Of a stretch of 19,146 bases of DNA, positions 1 to 6,703 are shown piece after piece. Both the position numbers and the translations under genes were made by a program. The notes below the pieces were generated by a model. It saw only the letters and a program-made list of their open reading frames with translations. It ran no database searches and was not told where the DNA came from. Source of the stretch: CAZXYF01 sp964644705. Its GTDB lineage: Bacteria; Planctomycetota; Brocadiia; SM23-32. Position 1 is the first letter of the stretch, and every line of letters starts with the position of its first letter. The stretch spans positions 1-19,146 of the forward strand of contig CAZXYF010000049.1 of NCBI GenBank assembly GCA_964644705.1. The letters run 5' to 3'.

Positions 1-111
1 CAAGCCCGGCAAGTAGGGCATCACAAAACGCACGTGGTTCACCGAATACTTACTGGTATTTTAGTGTTGATACGTGTATTTGCTATTCCCGAGAAACGTG
101 AGGATTCTCAT

Positions 112-1092
112 ATGACTGGCCCCATCGCTGAAACTGACGAAGAGTGGACTGATGACAAACCCCGTATTGGCATCAGCACCTGCCTGCTCGGGGAAAATGT
201 TCGTTATGATGGCGGTCACCAGTGGGATCGCTACCTCACCGGCACGGTCGGAAAATTCGTTGAATGGGTGCCGGTCTGCCCGGAGGTTGAATGTGGGTTG
301 CCCACACCACGGGAAGCTCTCCGCCAAGTTGGGGATCCGGATGATCCCCGGCTGGTTACCAGCGATACGGGACGTGACCTTACCGAACGGATGGAGGAAT
401 TTTCCCATCAGCGAGTCCGTGAGCTGGAGGAGAAAAACCTGTGCGGTTTTATCTTCAAAAATCGCTCGCCCAGTTCCGGTATGGAGCGCGTCAAAGTGTA
501 TGACGAAAACGGGGTGCCCCGCTCTGTGGGCGTGGGCGTTTTCGCCCGCATTTTCATGGAACATTTTCCCCTTGTTCCCGTCGAGGAGGACGGCCGACTT
601 CACGATCCCGATCTCCGCGAAAACTTTTTTGAAAACATCTTCTGTTTTCGTGATTACCGGGCGGTGAAAGAAACGCGCGACGTCAACGATCTGATCGAAT
701 TCCATGCCCGGCACAAGCTGCAGCTGATGGCACACAATCCGGACACACTGAAGACAATGGGACAGGTGGTAGCGCACTGTCAGGAGGAGAAGGAAGACCC
801 ATACGCAGAGTATGAAGAATTACTCCGGGAAACTATGCGGGAGATGCCGACACGGGGAAAAAACACCAACGTGCTTCACCACATGCTGGGATATTTCAAA
901 GAGGAACTCACCAGTCACGAAAAGCAGGAAATGCTTGATATCGTACGTCAATACAAGAAAGAACTCGTACCGCTCATCGTACCCGTGACCCTCATCCGGC
1001 ATTACGCCGAGAAATATGACAAAACCTATCTCAACAAGCAGTCATACCTCTCGCCCCATCCCCTTGAGCTGAAGCTGCGAAACCACGCGTGA
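112..1092 (+). CDS. DUF523 and DUF1722 domain protein (YbgA-type)
   Basis: A 326-residue protein with two conserved domains of uncertain biochemical role. The N-terminal DUF523 carries the hallmark GISTCLLGENVRYDGG (about residues 20-35), whose Cys and Gly residues are the family signature. The C-terminal DUF1722 (about residues 200-320) is the part shared with E. coli YbgA and ends in a Leu/Lys-rich helical stretch (HHMLGYFKEELTSHEK). The same frame is open back to position 34, but ATG 112 is preferred: GTGAGGA lies about 8 nt upstream and the DUF523 homology begins shortly after. Fusion of the two domains is common in the family. Some DUF523 proteins have been linked to 2-thiouracil desulfidation, but I would not assign that here. 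The gene stands alone on the plus strand and converges on the next gene with 20 nt between. Family call confident, function unknown. Confidence 0.9.
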   Translation: MTGPIAETDEEWTDDKPRIGISTCLLGENVRYDGGHQWDRYLTGTVGKFVEWVPVCPEVECGLPTPREALRQVGDPDDPRLVTSDTGRDLTERMEEFSHQRVRELEEKNLCGFIFKNRSPSSGMERVKVYDENGVPRSVGVGVFARIFMEHFPLVPVEEDGRLHDPDLRENFFENIFCFRDYRAVKETRDVNDLIEFHARHKLQLMAHNPDTLKTMGQVVAHCQEEKEDPYAEYEELLRETMREMPTRGKNTNVLHHMLGYFKEELTSHEKQEMLDIVRQYKKELVPLIVPVTLIRHYAEKYDKTYLNKQSYLSPHPLELKLRNHA

Positions 1093-1112
1093 GGAAACGA
1101 GTGCTGCGCCCT

Positions 1113-1907
1113 TTATGGGGAGGTGTATTCTCTGAGAACGTCCAATTCGCGGGGTAAATGCGTTTCGTAGGGTTCCCAATTAATCCATTCACCGCTGAGA
1201 AAACCCTCGTAACCACCGCCTTCCAGCAATTCAACCGCCCGACGATGATCCACCTTCCCTTCCCCCATGGGAACAAACTCCAGCCCCCCATCAGAAAAGA
1301 CACCGTCGTGCACGTGAACATAACGAATCCACGGATGAAGCACGTCATATGCCTCCTCAACGTCCGCTTTTCCCATCCGCACCGGATGCATTATATCCCA
1401 ATTCACCCCCACCGACGGATCATCCACCCGACGCATAACTTCGGCCACATCTCGGGGATCGCACCATGCGTCGTGGGTTTCCAGGCATACCGTCACGTTG
1501 TTCGAAGACGCCGGCTTCGCCAGCTGAGAGAGGTGGTGACTGAGGGCCTCTATAGCATCCGACCGCGTCATACCCTCCGGAAACTCCCCGCCGAAAACAC
1601 GAATACATGGCGCCCCCACATCGGATGCCAGCCGGATCTGGCGTCGTGCGGTATCAATCATCTCTTCCCGTTTCGAGGGGTCACACAACTGGCAGGACGT
1701 GGCCAGACATGACAGATCTGCGGCGCTCTGTTCAACCGTCTGCCGAATCTCAGCGCGTGTTTCCTGATCACACTCGATACTGATGCCGTGTCCATGGTCG
1801 GCCTCAAGGCGCGGTTCAATGCCGTCATATCCCAGTTCCGCAGCCAGAGATAGCATAGAACTCAGGCTGAGTTCCGGTGTAGAGAAACTCATAAATGAAA
1901 ATTTCAT
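1113..1907 (-). CDS. Sugar phosphate isomerase/epimerase-like TIM-barrel protein
   Basis: A 264-residue protein of the xylose isomerase-like TIM barrel / AP endonuclease 2 superfamily. The metal-ligand pattern of the family is visible: a Glu in CLETHD, Asp and His in NWDIMHP, a His in YVHVHDG, and a C-terminal Glu in SGEW. It opens with MKFSFMSFST, typical of this group, and an excellent Shine-Dalgarno (AGAGGAG) sits about 6 nt before the ATG. Family members isomerise or epimerise sugars, keto-sugars or inositol derivatives; the substrate cannot be read here. It lies 48 nt behind a Gfo/Idh/MocA oxidoreductase on the same strand, a frequent pairing in inositol or unusual-sugar catabolism, so a shared sugar pathway is likely but inferred. 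Confidence 0.88.
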   Translation of the reverse strand: MKFSFMSFSTPELSLSSMLSLAAELGYDGIEPRLEADHGHGISIECDQETRAEIRQTVEQSAADLSCLATSCQLCDPSKREEMIDTARRQIRLASDVGAPCIRVFGGEFPEGMTRSDAIEALSHHLSQLAKPASSNNVTVCLETHDAWCDPRDVAEVMRRVDDPSVGVNWDIMHPVRMGKADVEEAYDVLHPWIRYVHVHDGVFSDGGLEFVPMGEGKVDHRRAVELLEGGGYEGFLSGEWINWEPYETHLPRELDVLREYTSP

Positions 1908-1955
1908 AACTTCTCCTCTGGAATAAGGTAATTCAAAGCCTCAGAGGTGGAATCT

Positions 1956-2987
1956 CTACACCGACTGCTGCAGAAACCGCACTCTATCCTTTTCGGCTGA
2001 AAACCGGATAGCGTCCATGACGATGGTGAGTTCGACCGCGTCCTCCGGTGTTACCGGAAACGGTTTTTGCTCGCGCAGATCCGCCGCCACATCATTATAT
2101 ATTTCCACACTGTCCCCCCATTGCGCTCCCCCCACTTCTTCCTGGGTTTCCTCCGGTTCTGAATCCTGCATCGCACTGTGATCCGTTGGATCCCCCGGAG
2201 TGTGTGGCTGGCCGGAATAGACCGTTATCTCCGTGTCCCGGGCAATCAACGTTCCACCGTCACCCTGCACATACCAGGACGGCGGAGTTTCCACGGCGAC
2301 CGTCCGTTCCGCAATGACGCGGGTACCGTTATCCATTTCCATATCCGCAAAAAACACATCCTCGGTATCACCGGGAATGATCACCTGTTTCATCCATCCG
2401 TGAACTTTGCGTACGTCTCCACCGGCCGCCAGGACAGCCGTGTCGATGATGTGTGGTCCCCAGTTGAGCAGGTATCCGCCTCCGTACTGACTTTCTGTCT
2501 GCCAGTCATCGCGGCTTGCGAACCCGCCGACAGCTCGCCGCACACAGAAGACATCACCAATGGCGCCGGACTTGATGATTTCCTGCACTCGCCGAAAAAC
2601 ACTGCCCCACCGAGCGGGCAACCACGGAAGAAGCCGCTGGCCCGTTTCTCGGGCCACACTCCACATGCGCAGCGCCTCATCTTCATTGATGCACCACGGT
2701 TTTGTCACCAGCACGTTATGCCCCGCCCGCAGGCAATCGCAGGTCATCTCGCAGTGCTGATCGGTTCGGGTAACGATACTGACCAGATCGAGCTCCTCCT
2801 GTTCAAGCATCTTCTGATATTCAGTGTAGATCGGGCAACCAAAACGGCTACTGGCCTGATTCCGGCGTTCAGGGTCGATATCACATACGGCGGCCATCTC
2901 GAAATTGTCCAACTGCTCGACGGCGTCCGCATGCAGGGAACTACCGCTACGGCCATAGCCGAGAACTGCAACTTTCAGAGGGGTCAT
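1956..2987 (-). CDS. Gfo/Idh/MocA family NAD(P)-dependent oxidoreductase
   Basis: A 343-residue protein with the two-domain layout of the Gfo/Idh/MocA family. The N-terminal Rossmann fold shows the dinucleotide motif GYGRSG (residues 10-15). The usual EKP motif appears as TKPW (95-98), retaining the Lys that normally contacts substrate and cofactor. The C-terminal alpha/beta domain carries GGGYLLNWGPHIID (169-182), which holds the conserved Asp/His region of the active site. Enzymes of this family oxidise or epimerise sugars, inositols and derivatives. An AGGA lies about 12 nt before the ATG. It sits 21 nt after the permease and 48 nt before the isomerase-like gene, all on the minus strand, so co-transcription is probable. 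Substrate unknown. Confidence 0.9.
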   Translation of the reverse strand: MTPLKVAVLGYGRSGSSLHADAVEQLDNFEMAAVCDIDPERRNQASSRFGCPIYTEYQKMLEQEELDLVSIVTRTDQHCEMTCDCLRAGHNVLVTKPWCINEDEALRMWSVARETGQRLLPWLPARWGSVFRRVQEIIKSGAIGDVFCVRRAVGGFASRDDWQTESQYGGGYLLNWGPHIIDTAVLAAGGDVRKVHGWMKQVIIPGDTEDVFFADMEMDNGTRVIAERTVAVETPPSWYVQGDGGTLIARDTEITVYSGQPHTPGDPTDHSAMQDSEPEETQEEVGGAQWGDSVEIYNDVAADLREQKPFPVTPEDAVELTIVMDAIRFSAEKDRVRFLQQSV

Positions 2988-3008
2988 GATGTGATCTTTC
3001 CTGTGACT

Positions 3009-4355
3009 TTATTCTTGATTACTGTTCTCACCATGAACTGGTTTGATTTCACGGGCGCTGAAGAATCTGTACACGCCCTCAATCACCACGGAAATGCCGA
3101 CCATGATAACCAGCACGAGAATATTGTACGGATGTTTTTCCAGGGTTTGCCAGATTAGCGCCAGGAGGGCAAAACTGCTCACCAGAAACCCAATCACGGA
3201 CAGCCATGCGTGGCTGGAGGTCTTTTTGCTGAGGATAACGTTGGCAAGGTTGACAAACGCGAAAAGTATCAGGAAACCGGCGCTACCCATGGTGGAAATG
3301 CTGTGCAGCGGGAAGACATTGGCCACAAGGAGTGTGACTCCCGCGGTGATAAAAAGGCCCTCCACGTTTTTCCTGTGCCACATCTTTTTCTCCAGAAACG
3401 CCGGCAATTCTCCATCCTGAGCGATGATATAACTGACACGTGACGCCCCATACAGCGTTGCATTCACCGCCGAGGCGGTTGCCAGAAGGGCGGCAATTGT
3501 TATGAGAATGAAACCAAATTTACCGAGGAAGGGCTTGGCGACGACGGCCAGCGCATAATCCTTGCTCGCTACAATTTTGTCGACGGGAAGATTCCCCACC
3601 GTTATGAGGGCAATCACGATATAGAGTACAACAACGAAGCCGACAGCGGTGAAGTACGCTTTGGGCAGCGTCTTCTCTCTGTCATGCACGTCCTGAGCCG
3701 TATTGGCAATTAGCTCAAACCCCTCATACGCGACGAAAATGATCATACCACCGGCGATCAAAGGCACGGCCGGGACCCACGCCGACGGTTCTACCCGCGT
3801 TATATCGATGCTCCATATCCCCGCGATGGAGAAAAACACGAGTATCGCAATTTTGATCCCGACGATCCATTCTTCCGCATCACCGACCGCTTTCGAACCA
3901 ATCACATTAAGAACGGTAAAAGCCACGATGACGGCGCTGATGAACACATGTTTCATCAGAATCTGCATTCCAACTGTCGCCCCGAACAGTTCGATAGAGC
4001 CCGAAAACGATGAACTGGCGTAGCTTCCGAAAGCAAATGAATACAGGGACAGCATCACCACATAGCTGAGCCAGAGCAGCACATTCAGGCTGCCGGTGGT
4101 CATTCCTCTGCCGAACGCCTGGTTTATAAATTCGACGGTTCCCCCCTGGCTGGGATATCGAACGGACAATTTGCTATACGAATATGTTGTCAAAAGCGCC
4201 ACAATCCCCGCCAGACCGAAGGCGACGGGCGTGCCGCCATGAGCCAGTTTCACCGCCAGTCCCAATACGGCAAAAATACCACCACCGACCATCCCGCCAA
4301 CGCCGATCGCGACGACTTCCCAAAATCCTACGCCTCCGTCCGTATCCTCTGACAT
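3009..4355 (-). CDS. APC-family amino acid/polyamine permease
   Basis: A 448-residue integral membrane transporter with roughly twelve hydrophobic segments. The first membrane segment carries the glycine-rich GGMVGGGIF motif that marks the APC amino acid-polyamine-organocation family; the unwound glycines in TM1 bind substrate in known members. The frame runs open into the assembly gap, but ATG 4355 is chosen because CTGGAGG lies 5-6 nt upstream and the predicted N-terminus then begins just before TM1, as usual. An ATG 24 nt further upstream (MFLQLEVA) overlaps that Shine-Dalgarno and is unlikely. The C-terminus ends in a charged tail after the last membrane span. It heads the oxidoreductase and isomerase genes, but whether it carries their substrate is unclear because APC carriers usually move amino acids or amines. 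Its promoter lies in or beyond the gap. Confidence 0.9.
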   Translation of the reverse strand: MSEDTDGGVGFWEVVAIGVGGMVGGGIFAVLGLAVKLAHGGTPVAFGLAGIVALLTTYSYSKLSVRYPSQGGTVEFINQAFGRGMTTGSLNVLLWLSYVVMLSLYSFAFGSYASSSFSGSIELFGATVGMQILMKHVFISAVIVAFTVLNVIGSKAVGDAEEWIVGIKIAILVFFSIAGIWSIDITRVEPSAWVPAVPLIAGGMIIFVAYEGFELIANTAQDVHDREKTLPKAYFTAVGFVVVLYIVIALITVGNLPVDKIVASKDYALAVVAKPFLGKFGFILITIAALLATASAVNATLYGASRVSYIIAQDGELPAFLEKKMWHRKNVEGLFITAGVTLLVANVFPLHSISTMGSAGFLILFAFVNLANVILSKKTSSHAWLSVIGFLVSSFALLALIWQTLEKHPYNILVLVIMVGISVVIEGVYRFFSAREIKPVHGENSNQE

Positions 4356-4380
4356 AGCAACCTCCAGCTGAAGAAACATT

Positions 4381-4480
4381 NNNNNNNNNNNNNNNNNNNN
4401 NNNNNNNNNNNNNNNNNNNNNNNNNNNNNNNNNNNNNNNNNNNNNNNNNNNNNNNNNNNNNNNNNNNNNNNNNNNNNNNN
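4381..4480. other. Assembly gap (100 N)
   Basis: Exactly 100 undetermined bases, the conventional size for a scaffold gap of unknown length. The sequence on either side need not be this close together, and the permease promoter, or even another gene, may be missing here. Confidence 0.98.
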
Positions 4481-4625
4481 TGTAACAGGTCTCAGAGGAA
4501 CAATAAAAGCGAGATCGTACACAAAAAATAAAAGTCCCATCCCAACGTTCCGCGATAAGCGAATTGTCATTAATAACCAATTTTTAGCGGACTCTGGGCA
4601 TCCGTTCTTTAAAAGGTGCCCTGTG

Positions 4626-4700
4626 AAAGATACAAGGATGCAGGATGCAGGGATTCAGTGGCGATCTTTGTATCTTTGAATCAGTGAATCCCTGTATCTT
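4626..4700. repeat. Imperfect inverted/direct repeat block
   Basis: A cluster of short related words. AAGATACA (4627-4634) is the inverse of TGTATCTT (4693-4700), and CAGGGATTCA (4648-4657) is the inverse of TGAATCCCTG (4685-4694). AAAGATACAAG (4626-4636) can also pair with CTTTGTATCTTT (4666-4677). GGATGCA is repeated in tandem at about 4636-4649. The arms could fold as alternative hairpins on either strand. The pattern resembles dispersed intergenic repeats or ends of small mobile elements, but no other copy occurs in this window. Confidence 0.6.
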
Positions 4701-4807
4701 CCGAGCAAAACGGCGTGAGAATAGGATCCATAGAAGCGTGCCTGAACCTTCGGATGCTTATGAAGGCGGTTTAGCTCTTTGAGGCGGGCCAGCGTCGGAT
4801 GTGCCAT
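4655..4807 (-). CDS. Possible small basic protein, 50 aa (doubtful)
   Basis: A 50-codon ORF beginning MAHPTLARLKELNRLHKHPK and ending RYKDRH. It is strongly basic (many Arg, Lys, His) with no membrane segment. A weak AGGA lies about 12 nt before the ATG. Its 3' third is made of the repeat words of 4655-4700, so the coding sense could be accidental or part of a mobile repeat. I recognise no family. It lies on the same strand as the upstream membrane protein gene, about 110 nt behind it. Confidence 0.25.
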   Translation of the reverse strand: MAHPTLARLKELNRLHKHPKVQARFYGSYSHAVLLGRYRDSLIQRYKDRH

Positions 4808-4916
4808 GGCTGGTTTTGATTCCTGAGATGCCGTCCAGCCAGAGCGGAAAAGCGCAGCCCCCCACGAAGTCCTACGACCGCATTTCGGATGTCAGTCGTC
4901 GTAATTTATGTGGCAC

Positions 4917-5654
4917 CTATTTATTCCGCCCGGCACGGCGCCACTGCCATCGAGTTATCAGCGACAGCGTGGTCAAATGAATCGGCCACCCCAGGGCCAG
5001 TGATGGCCCGAGACCAATCAGCGGCTGCATGAGACGACAGAAACTCATCAGGGGTAGAAAGGTCAGGAGGAGGACTGGGACCTGGCACGTCATGGTCCAT
5101 AGACTGTGCCGGCCCTCATATGCGGTAATTATCCCCATCATGGGAAACATGGGCATAAAACCACTGAGATATTGCTTGGATAGCACGAGAAAAGTTATCA
5201 CCCCGGCGACGGTCGGGAGTTTTATATACACGGGCAGTGGACTGCGATGTCCCGGTTCACTCCGATGCGGCAATTTCAGGAAAAGGAGCAGGCCAACACA
5301 TCCACACAACCCGACAGTTGCCCAGAATGCCCACCGCCCGGCAGGGAGGAATTCAGCGAGAATCGCCCCGACGGCCGTATATGTGATGGCCCCCAGCACA
5401 ATGCTCAGTACGATGTTCCACCCTCTGTTCTGATACAGATATCGAACGATGTGAAAAAAGCTCAGAAGAACCAGTAATCCCGCCACGTGGGTAACGCCAA
5501 TCGGTTCCCCCAGGGACAGTGAGGCAAGTGTAAACGGGATGGGCAGGCTATACAGCAGGGCTTTCCATCGAGGGCGATAGATATACGCCATCGCGGTTGC
5601 CTGCAGGGAAACCCCGACGATAAGAATGATGTCCCAGATTCCAAGATCAACCAC
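4917..5654 (-). CDS. Unrecognised multi-spanning membrane protein
   Basis: A 245-residue protein with about eight hydrophobic segments (roughly residues 7-26, 32-49, 54-74, 80-102, 108-128, 147-168, 185-207 and 211-236) joined by short loops, so it is almost entirely embedded in the inner membrane. A distinctive conserved-looking loop is AYEGRHSLWT between the sixth and seventh segments. The GTG start at 5654 is supported by GAGGG about 9 nt upstream. I recognise no family and no catalytic motif. It is flanked by a fucosidase gene relic on one side and a repeat-rich stretch on the other, so the neighbourhood gives no clue. The coding frame itself looks intact. Confidence 0.75.
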   Translation of the reverse strand: MVDLGIWDIILIVGVSLQATAMAYIYRPRWKALLYSLPIPFTLASLSLGEPIGVTHVAGLLVLLSFFHIVRYLYQNRGWNIVLSIVLGAITYTAVGAILAEFLPAGRWAFWATVGLCGCVGLLLFLKLPHRSEPGHRSPLPVYIKLPTVAGVITFLVLSKQYLSGFMPMFPMMGIITAYEGRHSLWTMTCQVPVLLLTFLPLMSFCRLMQPLIGLGPSLALGWPIHLTTLSLITRWQWRRAGRNK

Positions 5655-5757
5655 GCTACTGATCCCTCATTTATGGTAGACTGTGCGTCACCGATCATTG
5701 CCCTTATGGTGGCGCTTCCTTACAATTATCGCAAGTAATCGTCAAAGCACAGTATCA

Positions 5758-6051
5758 TTGCTCGGCACCGAAGATTTCAAGGCCCCGGAACACGATGCCG
5801 TTGAACACGACGACAAACCCGTCGAAATTTGCACTACAATGTCCGGTTCCTGGGGTTACAGTGAGGATAGGGATGGAGAACATATGAGGGAGGAAGAGGT
5901 TCGGGAGACCCTGGAAGATGCACGGAACGACGACTGCAATCTCTTGCTTAACACGGGTCCTCTGCCGGATGGCCGAATACATCCGGAGGATCAAAAAACC
6001 CTGCGGGCCGCCGGGCAGCGCCTGCAGCGGGAGAGCTTTCCGGGAGAATAA
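5758..6051 (+). pseudogene. C-terminal fragment of GH29 alpha-L-fucosidase
   Basis: The reading frame (open from ATG 5683) resembles glycoside hydrolase family 29 from about residue 26 onward: LGTEDFKAPEH, then EICTTMSGSWGY, then the family signature NLLLNTGPLPDG. In intact enzymes these lie at the end of the catalytic barrel. Everything before, including the region with the catalytic Asp nucleophile, is absent; only about 100 bases separate the fragment from the divergent membrane gene. The C-terminus also stops early, after AAGQRL, where family members continue. No Shine-Dalgarno precedes ATG 5683. I read this as a relic truncated at both ends, not a working enzyme. The GH29 assignment is from remembered motifs. 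Confidence 0.8.
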
Positions 6052-6070
6052 CCCCCAGAGAGGTATCAAC

Positions 6071-6107
6071 TAAAAACCCACCGACCCTTTTTCAGGTGTC
6101 GGTGGGT
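6071..6107 (-). terminator. Intrinsic terminator of ilvBN
   Basis: A perfect 10-bp stem (ACCCACCGAC at 6076-6085 with GTCGGTGGGT at 6098-6107) is followed on the minus strand by TTTTTA. It lies 67 nt after the ilvN stop. On the plus strand the stem is followed by a weaker T-rich run (6111-6120), so it may also stop any transcription through the fucosidase relic. Confidence 0.85.
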
Positions 6108-6173
6108 GTATTCTCTTTTTATAGGTCGGCGCGTGCGGGTCCGCTAAGCCCGCCCATAAATTACGCTTTCCGG

Positions 6174-6662
6174 TTATTCGGATCCCTGAGACCGCGACAG
6201 TGCGACTCGCCCGGTTCGGGCCATTTCGAGGATACCGTAGGGCCGCATCAGGTCCAGCAGGGCCTCCACTTTATCCTCCGTTCCGACCACTTCGATAACC
6301 ATATCGGAGTGCCCCACGTCGACCACACGGGCCCGGAACACCTGCACGAGATCGAGGATTTCGCCGCGTTTTTCCGCCGGTACCTCGAGGCGCAAGAGCA
6401 ACAGATCGCGCTCGACAACGGGAGTATCGCTAAAGTCCTTAACCTTCACCACATTAATCAGTTTGGCGAGCTGTTTGCGCACCTGTTCCAGCGTATTATC
6501 ATCGCCTTCAACAACGATGGTCATGCGGCTGAACCGCGGGTCGTCGGTTTCTCCCACGGCCAGGCTATCAATGTTGAAGCCGCGCGCGCTGAACAGTCCC
6601 GAAACGCGGGCAAGAACACCCGCCTTATTTTCCACAATTGCGTAAAGGATATGTTTTTTCAT
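6174..6662 (-). CDS. ilvN: Acetolactate synthase small (regulatory) subunit
   Basis: A 162-residue regulatory subunit of acetohydroxyacid synthase, which makes 2-acetolactate or 2-aceto-2-hydroxybutyrate for valine, leucine and isoleucine synthesis. The N-terminal ACT domain (about residues 4-75) opens with HILYAIVENKAGVLARVSGLF and includes RGFNIDSLAVG, both classic for IlvN/IlvH; this domain binds valine for feedback inhibition in known enzymes. The C-terminal domain (about 80-155) carries ERDLLLLRLEV and the typical YGILEMARTGRVALSR ending. Length is normal. It follows ilvB by 41 nt on the same strand. No strong Shine-Dalgarno is visible. The name ilvH is used for the same family. Confidence 0.95.
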   Translation of the reverse strand: MKKHILYAIVENKAGVLARVSGLFSARGFNIDSLAVGETDDPRFSRMTIVVEGDDNTLEQVRKQLAKLINVVKVKDFSDTPVVERDLLLLRLEVPAEKRGEILDLVQVFRARVVDVGHSDMVIEVVGTEDKVEALLDLMRPYGILEMARTGRVALSRSQGSE

Positions 6663-6703
6663 GTCTGTACTTTATTTCAGTGAAATAATATCAAAGGGTT
6701 GGT

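Larger units (their letters stand above)
4481..4916. other. Intergenic stretch with repeats, no recognised gene
   Basis: This stretch of about 436 bases runs between the gap and the membrane protein gene. It starts AT-rich (4481-4590), then holds a short palindrome (GGGCA at 4596-4600 with TGCCC at 4617-4621), the imperfect repeat block at 4626-4700 and the doubtful small ORF at 4655-4807. The remainder (4808-4916) shows no coding sense on either strand that I can recognise. A short ACGAC/GTCGT inverted repeat occurs within about 4873-4902. Confidence 0.6.

Noticed and set aside
1..111. A KPGK-stop tail at bases 2-16 as the end of an upstream gene
   Set aside because: Four codons are too few to support a call, and no clear promoter for the DUF523 gene could be fixed here either.
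2178..3158. A 326-codon plus-strand frame opposite the oxidoreductase
   Set aside because: Antisense shadow; the minus-strand gene has clear Rossmann and substrate motifs.
4596..4621. GGGCA...TGCCC palindrome as a terminator
   Set aside because: The stem is short, the loop is long and no T-run follows on either strand.
5715..5745. TTGACG-like -35 box upstream of the membrane protein gene
   Set aside because: No acceptable -10 box lies 16-18 nt away, so I do not call a promoter.
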